64,000 bases of DNA from Halpernia frigidisoli. GTDB lineage: Bacteria > Bacteroidota > Bacteroidia > Flavobacteriales > Weeksellaceae. Every line of letters begins with the position of its first letter. Position 1 is the first letter of the stretch. Shown piece after piece: positions 43,010 to 51,034 of the stretch. The notes below the pieces were generated by a model that was given only the letters and a program-made list of their open reading frames with translations, was not told where the DNA came from and did not search any database. Where the stretch lies: contig NZ_FOQT01000003.1 of the NCBI RefSeq assembly GCF_900113805.1, positions 248,001 to 312,000 of the forward strand, written 5' to 3'. A program made the translations under genes and the position numbers.

Positions 43010-43022
43010 TTATTCCGAATTC

Positions 43023-43030
43023 TAACTTTG
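43023..43030 (+). promoter_or_regulatory. -7 promoter box (TAACTTTG)
   Basis: An exact TAnnTTTG match 14 bases before the thiL ATG. Confidence 0.65.
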
Positions 43031-43044
43031 AATAAAATATAATT

Positions 43045-44088
43045 ATGCTCGAACAACAACAAAACGACTTAACACCAATTTCCAAATTAGGAGAATTTGG
43101 CTTAATAAAACATTTAACCGAAAAATTTAGTTTTAAAAATTCTTCGACAGAAATTTCCATTGGAGATGATGCTGCAGTTATAAATCCGGAAGGTAAAAAA
43201 GTGGTAATTTCTACAGATACTTTGGCGGAAGGCGTTCACTTTAATCTTGGATATGTGCCGCTGAAACATTTAGGATACAAATCTGTAGTCGTAAATTTGA
43301 GTGACATTGCTGCGATGAATGCAGTTCCGACGCAGATTTTAGTTTCCGTTGCAGTTTCAAACCGTTTTCCAGTAGAAGCATTAGAAGAAATTTATTATGG
43401 AATTTCTTTGGCTTGCGAAAAATATAAAGTGGATTTAGTTGGCGGAGATACCACAAGTTCCCAAACTGGTTTAGTTCTGACGATTACCGCAATTGGTTTA
43501 GAAAATTCTGAAAATATTGTAACAAGAAAAGGTGCAAAAGCAAATGATCTTTTGGTTGTAACTGGCGATTTAGGCGGCGCTTATCTTGGTTTGCAAATAT
43601 TAGAAAGAGAACATTCAGTTTTTCTCGCTGATCCAAATATGCAGCCGGAAATGGAAGGTTATGATTATATTTTGGAACGACAATTAAAACCAGAAGCACG
43701 AACAGACATAAAACAAATTTTGTCAGATCTGGACATCAAACCAACTTCTATGATTGATGTTTCTGATGGTTTGGCTTCGGAAGTTTTACATTTATCGGAA
43801 CAAAGTAAAGTTGGTTTTCATGTTTATGAAAATAAATTGCCTTTAGATTCTGTGGCGCTTTCTACGGCAGATGAATTAAATTTAAACCCAACAATGTGCG
43901 CTTTAAACGGCGGCGAAGATTACGAATTATTGTTTACAATTTCGCCAACAGATTTTGAAAAAATTAGAAATAATCCGGATTTCTCAATTATTGGTCACGC
44001 CGTAGATTTAGAACAAGGAAATTTTTTAATTGCGAGCGGCAGTAACGAATTGGTTGCTTTAACAGCGCAAGGTTGGAAGGCTTTTTAA
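43045..44088 (+). CDS. thiL: Thiamine-monophosphate kinase
   Basis: ThiL phosphorylates thiamine monophosphate to the active cofactor thiamine pyrophosphate. The AIRS/PurM-type fold is recognised from the N-terminal IGDDAAVI, TDTLAEGVHF, the VNLSDIAAMNA stretch, VGGDTTSSQTG, VTGDLGGAYLGL and the C-terminal MIDVSDGLASEVLHL and NGGEDYELLFT. The length of 347 residues is normal. No other thi genes and no TPP riboswitch are near. It ends at a strong bidirectional terminator. Confidence 0.96.
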   Translation: MLEQQQNDLTPISKLGEFGLIKHLTEKFSFKNSSTEISIGDDAAVINPEGKKVVISTDTLAEGVHFNLGYVPLKHLGYKSVVVNLSDIAAMNAVPTQILVSVAVSNRFPVEALEEIYYGISLACEKYKVDLVGGDTTSSQTGLVLTITAIGLENSENIVTRKGAKANDLLVVTGDLGGAYLGLQILEREHSVFLADPNMQPEMEGYDYILERQLKPEARTDIKQILSDLDIKPTSMIDVSDGLASEVLHLSEQSKVGFHVYENKLPLDSVALSTADELNLNPTMCALNGGEDYELLFTISPTDFEKIRNNPDFSIIGHAVDLEQGNFLIASGSNELVALTAQGWKAF

Positions 44089-44110
44089 AATAAAAAAAAA
44101 TTTATAAACG

Positions 44111-44140
44111 AAAAAGCCACTCAAATTGAGTGGCTTTTTT
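44111..44140. terminator. Bidirectional terminator between thiL and the converging TonB-C-domain gene
   Basis: A near-perfect 14-bp stem: AAAAAGCCACTCAA pairs with TTGAGTGGCTTTTT around one central base, with A's on one side and T's on the other. Confidence 0.95.
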
Positions 44141-44702
44141 ATTTACTAAATTGTATTGTTAAAGGAAGCTTGTAAACAGATTTTACAGCAACCCCATCTT
44201 TTTCTGCAGGTTTCCATTTTGTGTTATTTAATGTTCTATATAGTGTGATAATTGCTACCTGACTAAATAGATTCGAATTTCCTGTTGCTTCAACGTTTGA
44301 AGGAATGCCTTTTTCATCCACAAGAAATTGAATTTCTGTTTTTAAGGTTCCTGTTCCAGACTCGAGTATTGACGTATCAAAATTGTTTGCTAACAACTTT
44401 CTAAATTCATTAATTCCACCTTCAAATTCCGCTGATTTTGTTGGATTTTTTTCTATAGAATTTAAATCAACTTTAATCTCATCTTTTTGAATATTTGCAA
44501 CTACTTTTCTATATTCTTCGTTTCGGTAGTCTTCAATTTTAGCCATTTCCAATTTAGATTGCTCAGGAAACTTTCTTAAATCTTTTTTTGAAATTTTAGA
44601 ATATCTATTTGAAACCTCTTTATCGATTTTTGACAATTCGGAAATCTGCGAAAACATAAATCCACAAATTAAAACAAATAATAATGCTAATGTATTTCTC
44701 AT
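44139..44702 (-). CDS. Secreted protein with one TonB C-terminal-like domain
   Basis: A 187-residue protein with a signal peptide (about 1-19, ending GFMFSQ). A charged helical region follows (about 20-85), then one unit of the type seen twice at 39660-40205: FEGGINEFRKLLANNF followed by a TonB_C-type domain (EIQFLVDEKGIPSNVEATG ... TKWKPAEKDGVAVKSVYKLP). It lacks the membrane anchor and proline spacer of true TonB, so it is a soluble or envelope protein of unknown function. It lies two bases behind pepT on the same strand. Confidence 0.83.
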   Translation of the reverse strand: MRNTLALLFVLICGFMFSQISELSKIDKEVSNRYSKISKKDLRKFPEQSKLEMAKIEDYRNEEYRKVVANIQKDEIKVDLNSIEKNPTKSAEFEGGINEFRKLLANNFDTSILESGTGTLKTEIQFLVDEKGIPSNVEATGNSNLFSQVAIITLYRTLNNTKWKPAEKDGVAVKSVYKLPLTIQFSK

Positions 44703-44704
44703 AT

Positions 44705-45964
44705 TTAATTCTGCTTTTTCTTCGCCTGCGCGATATTAACAATCACTTTTACTGCCTTTACCATACTTTCCACAGAAACAAATTCATAAGGTCCATGGAA
44801 ATTTAAACCACCCGCGAAAATATTTGGACAAGGTAATCCAATGTAAGACAATTGTGCGCCGTCCGTTCCGCCACGAATTGCTTTTATTAAAGGTTTAATT
44901 TCGGCATCTTTCATCGCTTGTTCGGCAATATCAACAATGTGCATTTTACCTTCAAACTGCTGTTTCATATTTCGATACTGTTCTTTAATTTCAATTTCAG
45001 CAGTTTTTTCGCCGTATTTTTGATTAAACTCAGCAACTTTTTTAGTAATTAATTTCTTGCGATTTTCAAATTTATCAGCGTCGTGATCACGAATAATATA
45101 TTGAATTTTGGCTTCCGAAACATCAGATTTTAGATCCGTTAAATGGAAAAATCCGTCGAAACCTTTCGTAGTTGCAGGCGTTTCATTTTCTGGAAGCATT
45201 TGAACAAATTCTGCTGCGAGAAGACTTGCATTGACCATTTTGCCAAACGCATAACCTGGATGTACACTCAATCCGTGGATTTTTACAATGGCTTGCGCCG
45301 CATTAAAATTCTCATATTCCAACTCGCCCACTTCACTTCCATCCATGGTGTACGCCCATTCTGCACCGAATTTTTTCACATCAAATTTATGAGCGCCGCG
45401 ACCAATTTCTTCATCCGGCGTAAAACCAATTCCGATTCTGCTTCTTTTAATTTCAGGATGCGCGAGTAAAAATTCTGCCGCCGTCACAATTTCCGCTAAA
45501 CCTGCTTTATCATCGGCACCTAAAAGTGTTGTTCCGTCTGTTGTGATTAAAGTTTCGCCTTTATATTGCTTTAAAATGGGGAATTTTGTAGAAGATAAAG
45601 TGAAATTTGTGTCTTTATTTAAAACCAAATCTTCGCCGTCGTAATCTGTCCAAATTTGTGGATTTACATTTTCACCGCTAAAATCTGGTGATGTGTCATA
45701 ATGTGAAATAAAACCGATTGTTGGTTCATCATCATTTTCTAGATTTGACGGCACATAAGCGTAGATATAACCATTTTCGTCCAGTGAAACATCACTTAAA
45801 CCTAAGTTTTTTAATTCTTCAAAAATATATTTAGCAATATCCCACTGTCTTTCCGTGGAAGGCGTGCTTTCACTTTCCGGATCGCTGGTTGAAAATATTT
45901 TAACGTAATTTAAAAATCTGGTTTGAAGTTTTTCCTGCCATTCGGCGCTGAATTCTGGTGTCAT
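44705..45964 (-). CDS. pepT: Peptidase T (tripeptide aminopeptidase)
   Basis: PepT is a dinuclear-zinc M20B aminopeptidase that removes the N-terminal residue from tripeptides in the cytoplasm. Metal and catalytic motifs are intact: SHYDTSPDFSGENVNP, TTLLGADDKAGLAEI, GFTPDEEIGRGAHKFDV, YTMDGSEVGELEYENFNAA, and IRGGTDGAQLSYIGLPCPN near the C-terminus. Length 419 is typical. A -7 box lies 19 bases before the ATG, and the next gene on this strand starts two bases after the stop. Confidence 0.97.
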   Translation of the reverse strand: MTPEFSAEWQEKLQTRFLNYVKIFSTSDPESESTPSTERQWDIAKYIFEELKNLGLSDVSLDENGYIYAYVPSNLENDDEPTIGFISHYDTSPDFSGENVNPQIWTDYDGEDLVLNKDTNFTLSSTKFPILKQYKGETLITTDGTTLLGADDKAGLAEIVTAAEFLLAHPEIKRSRIGIGFTPDEEIGRGAHKFDVKKFGAEWAYTMDGSEVGELEYENFNAAQAIVKIHGLSVHPGYAFGKMVNASLLAAEFVQMLPENETPATTKGFDGFFHLTDLKSDVSEAKIQYIIRDHDADKFENRKKLITKKVAEFNQKYGEKTAEIEIKEQYRNMKQQFEGKMHIVDIAEQAMKDAEIKPLIKAIRGGTDGAQLSYIGLPCPNIFAGGLNFHGPYEFVSVESMVKAVKVIVNIAQAKKKQN

Positions 45965-45983
45965 ATTGTTTTTATCTTAATTA

Positions 45984-45991
45984 CAAAATTA
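45984..45991 (-). promoter_or_regulatory. -7 promoter box of pepT (TAATTTTG)
   Basis: An exact TAnnTTTG match on the minus strand, 19 bases before the ATG. Confidence 0.6.
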
Positions 45992-46057
45992 AGTTAATTT
46001 ACAGAGAATTGAAATTTATCTATCTTAAATTAAACCTAAAATATATTTTAAAAATCT

Positions 46058-46065
46058 TATATTTG
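46058..46065 (+). promoter_or_regulatory. -7 promoter box (TATATTTG)
   Basis: An exact TAnnTTTG match 18 bases before the HMG-CoA lyase ATG. Confidence 0.65.
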
Positions 46066-46083
46066 AAACTAAAGTTTATTTAA

Positions 46084-46932
46084 ATGTTTTTGACTGAATG
46101 TCCACGCGATGCCATGCAAGGTTGGGGTGAATTTATTCCCACTCAACAGAAAATTGACTACATTAATGCATTAATGTCTGTGAAATTCGATGTTTTAGAT
46201 TGTGGCAGTTTTGTTTCTCCAAAAGCGATTCCGCAAATGAAAGATTCTGGGATTGTTTTAGATGAAATTGATAAAACGCTTTCTGACACCAAACTTTCGG
46301 TTATTGTCGCCAATTTTCGGGGTGCTGAAAAAGCCTTGAAACATTCGAAAATTGATATTTTAGGTTTTCCTTTTTCTATCTCTGAAACTTTTCAACATAG
46401 AAATACGAATAAATCTCATGAAGAAGCATTTGATGATATTATTAAAATTTTAGATTTAACAAAGTCCGAAAATAAAGAATTGAATATTTATTTTTCGATG
46501 GCTTTTGGAAATCCCTACGGCGAATTTTGGAAATGGGAAGATGTGGATTTTTGGGCAAAACGTTTTTCAGAAATAGGAATTAAAAACATCTTACTTTCTG
46601 ACACAACGGGCGTTGCAACACCGGACAGCATTTCTCTTTTATTTAAAAAAATTCCTGAAAAATATCCTGAAGTTCATTTTGGTGGGCATTTTCATAATAG
46701 ATATGAAGATTCTTATTCAAAATTAAAAGCGGCTTATGATGAAGGCTGCAGAAGATTTGATTCCGCAATAAAAGGAATTGGCGGCTGTCCTTTTGCAAAA
46801 GATGAATTGGTTGGAAATATGCCGACAGAACAGGTCTTTAATTTTATGGCTTCAGAAAAAATTGATATTTCTCAAAATTTATTACACTTTGAAAGTGCTT
46901 TTAATATCGCCAAAAAGATTTTTCACTTTTAA
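46084..46932 (+). CDS. Hydroxymethylglutaryl-CoA lyase family protein
   Basis: A DRE-TIM-type lyase of 282 residues that would split HMG-CoA to acetyl-CoA and acetoacetate, the last step of leucine breakdown. Motifs include the N-terminal ECPRDAMQGW (in place of the more usual ECPRDGLQ), DCGSFVSPKAIPQMKDS, HFGGHFHNRYEDSYSKL with metal-binding histidines, and the catalytic-Cys signature IKGIGGCPFAKDELVGNM. This variant is the one I recall from Flavobacteriia. No other leucine-degradation genes are adjacent. Confidence 0.92.
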   Translation: MFLTECPRDAMQGWGEFIPTQQKIDYINALMSVKFDVLDCGSFVSPKAIPQMKDSGIVLDEIDKTLSDTKLSVIVANFRGAEKALKHSKIDILGFPFSISETFQHRNTNKSHEEAFDDIIKILDLTKSENKELNIYFSMAFGNPYGEFWKWEDVDFWAKRFSEIGIKNILLSDTTGVATPDSISLLFKKIPEKYPEVHFGGHFHNRYEDSYSKLKAAYDEGCRRFDSAIKGIGGCPFAKDELVGNMPTEQVFNFMASEKIDISQNLLHFESAFNIAKKIFHF

Positions 46933-46958
46933 AAAAATATTGCCAGATAGAAATAATA

Positions 46959-47108
46959 AACCACAAAAGGAACAAAAGTTATCTTTTCACTTACATTAAT
47001 TCTCTTTAAATTAAAGTAAGAAAACAAAGTTTTGAAAATCTAAAGATTTTCGCTTTTTTGAACTTAAGTAATTAATGTTTTAAAATGTCTTTTGTTCCTT
47101 TTGTGGTT
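46959..47108. repeat. 150-bp palindromic element with perfect 20-bp terminal inverted repeats
   Basis: The ends 46959-46978 and 47089-47108 are perfect 20-base inverted copies (AACCACAAAAGGAACAAAAG and its complement). Inside, ACATTAATT / AATTAATGT pair further in, CTTTAAATTAAAG is palindromic, and GAAAATC-TAAA-GATTTTC forms the innermost hairpin. A partial extra end copy, TTTTTGTGGTT, lies at 47116-47126. There is no ORF. It lies between converging genes, and target duplications are not evident. Confidence 0.75.
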
Positions 47109-47129
47109 AAAAAACTTTTTGTGGTTGAA

Positions 47130-47459
47130 TTAAAACAAAATTCCCAATTCGAATTTTGCTTCTTCGCTCATCATATCTTTGTTCCAGGCCGGTTCAAAGG
47201 TTAATTCTAAATCAACTTCTTTTACCTTTTCAACTTCGCCAACTTTATCTTTAACTTCTTGTGGCAAAGATTCTGCAACCGGACAATTTGGTGTCGTTAA
47301 AGTCATAATTACTTTTACCATTCCTTCTTCAGAAATCTGAACGTCATAAATAAGACCTAATTCATAAATATCAACCGGAATTTCCGGATCGAAAATGGTC
47401 TTTAATGTTACTATAATATTTTCGCCAATTTGAGCGATTTCATCGTCTGTATAATTCAT
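47130..47459 (-). CDS. DUF59/MIP18-type SUF assembly protein (SufT-like)
   Basis: A 109-residue cytoplasmic protein of the DUF59 (MIP18/PaaD) family, which helps mature iron-sulfur proteins. Motifs are KTIFDPEIPVDIYELGLIYDV and the MTLTTPNCPVAESLP region with the conserved Cys. In many Bacteroidota this gene closes the suf operon. Here it is on the same strand as sufABCD but separated from sufD by an exonuclease gene and a metallopeptidase-like gene. Confidence 0.93.
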   Translation of the reverse strand: MNYTDDEIAQIGENIIVTLKTIFDPEIPVDIYELGLIYDVQISEEGMVKVIMTLTTPNCPVAESLPQEVKDKVGEVEKVKEVDLELTFEPAWNKDMMSEEAKFELGILF

Positions 47460-47497
47460 AATAATTTTGAATTTTTGTCCAATTTTTTTCTAACAAT

Positions 47498-48193
47498 TTA
47501 TTCCGCTCTTTTTAAAAGTCCTTCTTGGCGCATCTTGCGGAAAACATTTGCCAAAGTTAAGACATCTTTCTCACAATATTTTACAATTCGTGGCAAGTCT
47601 TTTTCTATATGATAAATATACGCAACTTGCGAGCCGTTGATGTCATCTTTCGGTGTGGGAATTCCAAAAATATGTGCTAACAATTCTAAAGAAACAAAAC
47701 TTTTATAATCGCCAAACTTCCATAATTCCATCGTGTCTAAATGCGGGATTTCCCAGGGTTTTTTGCCAAACATTTGAAATGGTACTGGCGGTTGAATACC
47801 GTTAATTAAACATCTTCTGGCAATCCAGGGAAAATCAAATTCCTTTCCGTTATGTGCGCAAAGAATCACATCTCTTAATTTTGGACTGTTAAAAATTTCG
47901 CCAAATTCCAGCAATAATTTTAATTCATCATCACCGGAAAAACTTTTAATTTTTAAAGTATCGTTTTTGTCTAACATACCGATGGAAATACAAATAATGC
48001 GGCCAAATTCTGCCATTATTCCACCTCTTTCTAAATAATATTCTTCTGCAGTAAAATCGTCTTTCCTTTGATTCTTGGTTTTTTTGTCCCAAAGGTTTTG
48101 TTCACTTTCAGAAACGTCTTCCCAATTAGAATGATCCGGAACTGTTTCAATATCAAGAAATAAGACTTTTTCTAAAGGAATATTTTGAATCAT
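47498..48193 (-). CDS. 3'-5' exonuclease, PolB-like RNase H fold
   Basis: A 231-residue DnaQ-superfamily exonuclease of the predicted PolB-exonuclease-like type. The first catalytic motif is VLFLDIETVPDHSNW (Asp-x-Glu, near residue 14), the second region CAHNGKEFDFPWIARRCLING, and the third YCEKDVLTLANVFRKMR. It lacks a polymerase domain. It is probably involved in DNA repair or replication proofreading, but the exact role is unknown. It lies 38 bases before the SufT-like gene on the same strand. Confidence 0.9.
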   Translation of the reverse strand: MIQNIPLEKVLFLDIETVPDHSNWEDVSESEQNLWDKKTKNQRKDDFTAEEYYLERGGIMAEFGRIICISIGMLDKNDTLKIKSFSGDDELKLLLEFGEIFNSPKLRDVILCAHNGKEFDFPWIARRCLINGIQPPVPFQMFGKKPWEIPHLDTMELWKFGDYKSFVSLELLAHIFGIPTPKDDINGSQVAYIYHIEKDLPRIVKYCEKDVLTLANVFRKMRQEGLLKRAE

Positions 48194-48223
48194 AAAACTA
48201 TCTGTTTAAGTAAATTTACAAAA

Positions 48224-48256
48224 AAGTTAGACATTAGATATGAGAAGTTAGACATT
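48224..48256. repeat. Two direct copies of AAGTTAGACATT
   Basis: AAGTTAGACATT occurs at 48224-48235 and 48245-48256, a 21-base period. The second copy covers the stop codon of the metallopeptidase-like gene. Confidence 0.5.
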
Positions 48257-48763
48257 TGATTGACTGCCTAAAAGTTTTTCGATTTCTTCTTTTTGACTTT
48301 TATATTTTAATTGAAGTTCAGAATTATCGCTCATTCTTTGGTAATAAGTAAATGCTTTTTCTGAAAATTGTTTTTGAAAAAAGGTTGACGCATCAGGAAT
48401 TTGTGGAAAATTGGTATGAAAGAGCATTTCGTAATAACACTGAAACTCGCGCTCATTTTTGTCTTCTACCACTTTTCCAAATTCTTTTTGGCGAACGTGA
48501 AGCATTTCGTGGGCCAATAAATTTAGAACTAAATTTAAGTCAAAATCAAATAAATTTCTTGGAATTTTGACTGTTTGAATTTCGCCGAGTGCGCCTTCTG
48601 TGGTTAACAAAACTGATTTTTCTTCCAACTCATAACGAAATTCAAAGCCCGCAAAGTTTTCAGAATTCAAATCAAAAGTGTCTACAATATAATTGGCAGC
48701 ATCTAAAATCTGATTGTTTTCTTTATAAGCGTTTAATTGAAGTTGGATTTGATCTAAATTCAT
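48248..48763 (-). CDS. Uncharacterised protein with HExxH metal-binding motif
   Basis: A 171-residue soluble protein without a signal peptide. A zincin-like motif LLAHEMLHVRQ lies near residue 84, with a downstream EREFQCYYEMLFH that could supply a third ligand (the spacing suits minimal zincin relatives). The last 30 residues form a charged helix (SELQLKYKSQKEEIEKLL). No named family is recognised. It would be a cytoplasmic metallopeptidase if the motif is functional. It lies between sufD and the exonuclease gene on the same strand. Confidence 0.72.
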   Translation of the reverse strand: MNLDQIQLQLNAYKENNQILDAANYIVDTFDLNSENFAGFEFRYELEEKSVLLTTEGALGEIQTVKIPRNLFDFDLNLVLNLLAHEMLHVRQKEFGKVVEDKNEREFQCYYEMLFHTNFPQIPDASTFFQKQFSEKAFTYYQRMSDNSELQLKYKSQKEEIEKLLGSQSNV

Positions 48764-48795
48764 TTTACAAAAAACTTTCTAAATTTGCGAAAATT

Positions 48796-48887
48796 GCGGC
48801 CGCGATAGAAGTGTAAATCCTTTTTTTCGAAGCAAAGCGGAGTAAAAAAGATTGGAACGAATAGCGCGAAATGTCCGCCCAAAAAAA
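48796..48887 (-). repeat. Dispersed intergenic repeat, copy 2, abutting the sufD stop
   Basis: The reverse complement of this stretch aligns with 8063-8150. It starts with a T-run and GGGCGGACATTTCG right after the sufD stop codon and ends in a GC-rich block (ATCGCGGCCGC) unlike the surrounding AT-rich DNA. The AATCTTTTTT and AAAAAAAGGATT arms can form a hairpin. It may serve as the sufD terminator. Confidence 0.75.
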
Positions 48888-50168
48888 TTAAAAATCCATT
48901 TCGACTTCTAACTTTTCTGCTAAAAGAATGGATATTTTTTTCTTTAAAGGTTCGATATCAATATTTTTCACCGCGTCGTGAGAGAAAGCCACAAGCAATA
49001 AAGCTGTTGCTTTTTCTTTGCCAATTCCGCGCGCGCGAAGGTAGAAAAGCGCGTCCTCATTGAGTTGACCGACCGTACAACCGTGCGAACATTTCACATC
49101 ATCTGCGAAAATTTCGAGTTGAGGTTTGGTCTCAATTGAAGCGCCTTCGTCTAACAAAATATTGTTGTTTTGTTGATAAGCATTGGTTTTTTGTGCCAAC
49201 TGATCAACGAAAACTTTTCCGTTAAAGACACCTTTTGAATTATCTTTAAAAATTCCCTTATAATTTTGATAACTTTCACAATGCGGCGTTTTGTGATGAA
49301 CTGCAGTATGGTGATCAACCAATTGGTCTTTTCCAATAATGGTAATTCCGTTCATGAAAGAGTTGATATTCTCGCCGTTATGAATGAAATCCAAGTTATT
49401 TCTGATTAATTTTCCACCGAAAGAAAATGTATTTACCGTTGCCAAACTATCTCTTTCCTGCTTCACGAAAGTATGATCCATTAAGTAAGAAAATGTGCTG
49501 TCGTTCTGCAATTTATGCCAATCTGCTTTGGAATTTTTTTCTGCAAAAATTTCTGTAACAGAATTAGTTAATGTGGAAAAATCATCAAAGTTATGGTGAC
49601 TTTCAATAATTTCAACATGTGCACCTTCTTCTGCAACCAATAAATTTCTAACATTGTAAAAAGTATTTTGCGACTGATTTTGAGAAAGATAAAATACGTG
49701 AATTGGTTTTTCTACTGTTTGATTTTTTCCTACTTTTAAGAAAAATCCTTCCGATGAAAATGCTCTGTTCAAATTGATAAATGCGTTATCTTTTGTGGCA
49801 ATTTTATCTAAATAATTATTTAAAGTTGCTTTTTTAATTTCATCCAAAAAAGCACTTTTTAAACTAAAAAATTCAGCATTTTCAAAAGAAATTTTTGATA
49901 ATTCAGGGTGAATTTTACCATTAACAAAAACGATATAATCAAAATCTGCTTCATCTAAATGCAATTCTTCAAATTGAGAATCTGAGATTTGGTGCGCTTC
50001 GTTTGGGGAAAAGTTGTAGTCTTTCTCTATAATTTCACGAAGATTGGTGTATTTATATTCTTCATCTTTTTTGGTCGGAAAACCTTGGTCTAAAAATAAA
50101 TTCAGATTTTTTAATTGGTTTCCGGTTAAAAGATCTTTTTGACTTTCTATTTGCTGAAACAATGCCAT
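48888..50168 (-). CDS. sufD: Fe-S cluster assembly protein SufD
   Basis: SufD is part of the SufBC2D scaffold that builds iron-sulfur clusters in the cytoplasm. The 426-residue protein has an N-terminal helical region and the beta-helix core shared with SufB (SLTNSVTEIFAEKNSKADWHKLQND, HTFVKQERDSLATVNTFSFGG). Near the C-terminus is the ADDVKCSHGCTVGQLNEDALFYL signature. I start at ATG 50168 (MALFQQIESQKD), ten codons inside the longest frame, since the upstream Arg/Lys-rich stretch does not fit the family. It follows sufC after a 72-base gap. Confidence 0.95.
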   Translation of the reverse strand: MALFQQIESQKDLLTGNQLKNLNLFLDQGFPTKKDEEYKYTNLREIIEKDYNFSPNEAHQISDSQFEELHLDEADFDYIVFVNGKIHPELSKISFENAEFFSLKSAFLDEIKKATLNNYLDKIATKDNAFINLNRAFSSEGFFLKVGKNQTVEKPIHVFYLSQNQSQNTFYNVRNLLVAEEGAHVEIIESHHNFDDFSTLTNSVTEIFAEKNSKADWHKLQNDSTFSYLMDHTFVKQERDSLATVNTFSFGGKLIRNNLDFIHNGENINSFMNGITIIGKDQLVDHHTAVHHKTPHCESYQNYKGIFKDNSKGVFNGKVFVDQLAQKTNAYQQNNNILLDEGASIETKPQLEIFADDVKCSHGCTVGQLNEDALFYLRARGIGKEKATALLLVAFSHDAVKNIDIEPLKKKISILLAEKLEVEMDF

Positions 50169-50240
50169 TTTAATGCGTTTTCGAAGATTTTTACGCAAGC
50201 GTAAATTATAATAAATGTTTGAAGTAAAAATTAAAACCGA

Positions 50241-50981
50241 TTAGAGCAACCAGTCGTAACCTTTTTCTTCAAGTTCTAAAGCCAAAGATGCATCGCCTGT
50301 TTTGATGATTTTTCCATCTGCCAAAACGTGTACAAAATCGGGCTTAATATAATCTAAAAGTCTTTGGTAATGGGTTATCAACAAAACTGCGTTACCTTCG
50401 TTTTTAAATTCATTAACGCCATCTGCCACAATTCTTAACGCGTCAATATCCAAACCTGAATCTGTTTCATCTAAAATTGCTAATTTTGGATTTAGCATTA
50501 ACATCTGGAAAATTTCATTTCTTTTCTTTTCACCGCCAGAAAAACCTTCGTTTAATGAGCGGGAAAGAAAATCTTTTTTAATATCCAGTTTTGCTGATTT
50601 TTCACGAACCAAAGCCAACATTTCTTTTGCCGGTAAATTTTCTAAACCGTTTGCTTTACGCGTTTCGTTGAGAGCGGCCTTTATAAAATTGGTAACAGAA
50701 ACGCCCGGAATTTCCACTGGATATTGAAACGACATAAAAATCCCTTTTTGAGCGCGTTCTTCCGGTGCATCTTCGATGATGTTTTCACCTTCAAAAATGA
50801 TTTCACCGTCGGTCACTTCGTAAGAATCTTTTCCTGCAATCACCGAGGAAAGTGTCGATTTTCCGGCACCGTTTGGTCCCATGATCGCGTGAACTTCACC
50901 TGGATTTATCTGTAAATTAATTCCTTTTAAAATTTCTGTGCCTTCTTCTATTTTGGCGTGAAGGTTATTTATTTTTAACAT
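50241..50981 (-). CDS. sufC: Fe-S cluster assembly ATPase SufC
   Basis: SufC is the ABC-type ATPase of the SufBCD scaffold. All motifs are present over 246 residues: Walker A MGPNGAGKSTLSSVI, the Q-loop region FMSFQYPVEIPGV, the ABC signature LNEGFSGGEKKRNEI, Walker B KLAILDETDSGLD and the His switch LLITHYQRLL. It is cytoplasmic and not a transporter. It lies between sufB (53-base gap) and sufD. Confidence 0.97.
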   Translation of the reverse strand: MLKINNLHAKIEEGTEILKGINLQINPGEVHAIMGPNGAGKSTLSSVIAGKDSYEVTDGEIIFEGENIIEDAPEERAQKGIFMSFQYPVEIPGVSVTNFIKAALNETRKANGLENLPAKEMLALVREKSAKLDIKKDFLSRSLNEGFSGGEKKRNEIFQMLMLNPKLAILDETDSGLDIDALRIVADGVNEFKNEGNAVLLITHYQRLLDYIKPDFVHVLADGKIIKTGDASLALELEEKGYDWLL

Positions 50982-51034
50982 AGTTTAATATTCTGATAAT
51001 GTGTTATTTAAAAAGTTGGAAAATAAATTAAAAT

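Noticed and set aside
46959-47108. Complete insertion sequence
   Set aside because: The terminal inverted repeats are good, but there is no transposase frame and no target-site duplication that I can see, so only a MITE-like or structured element can be proposed.
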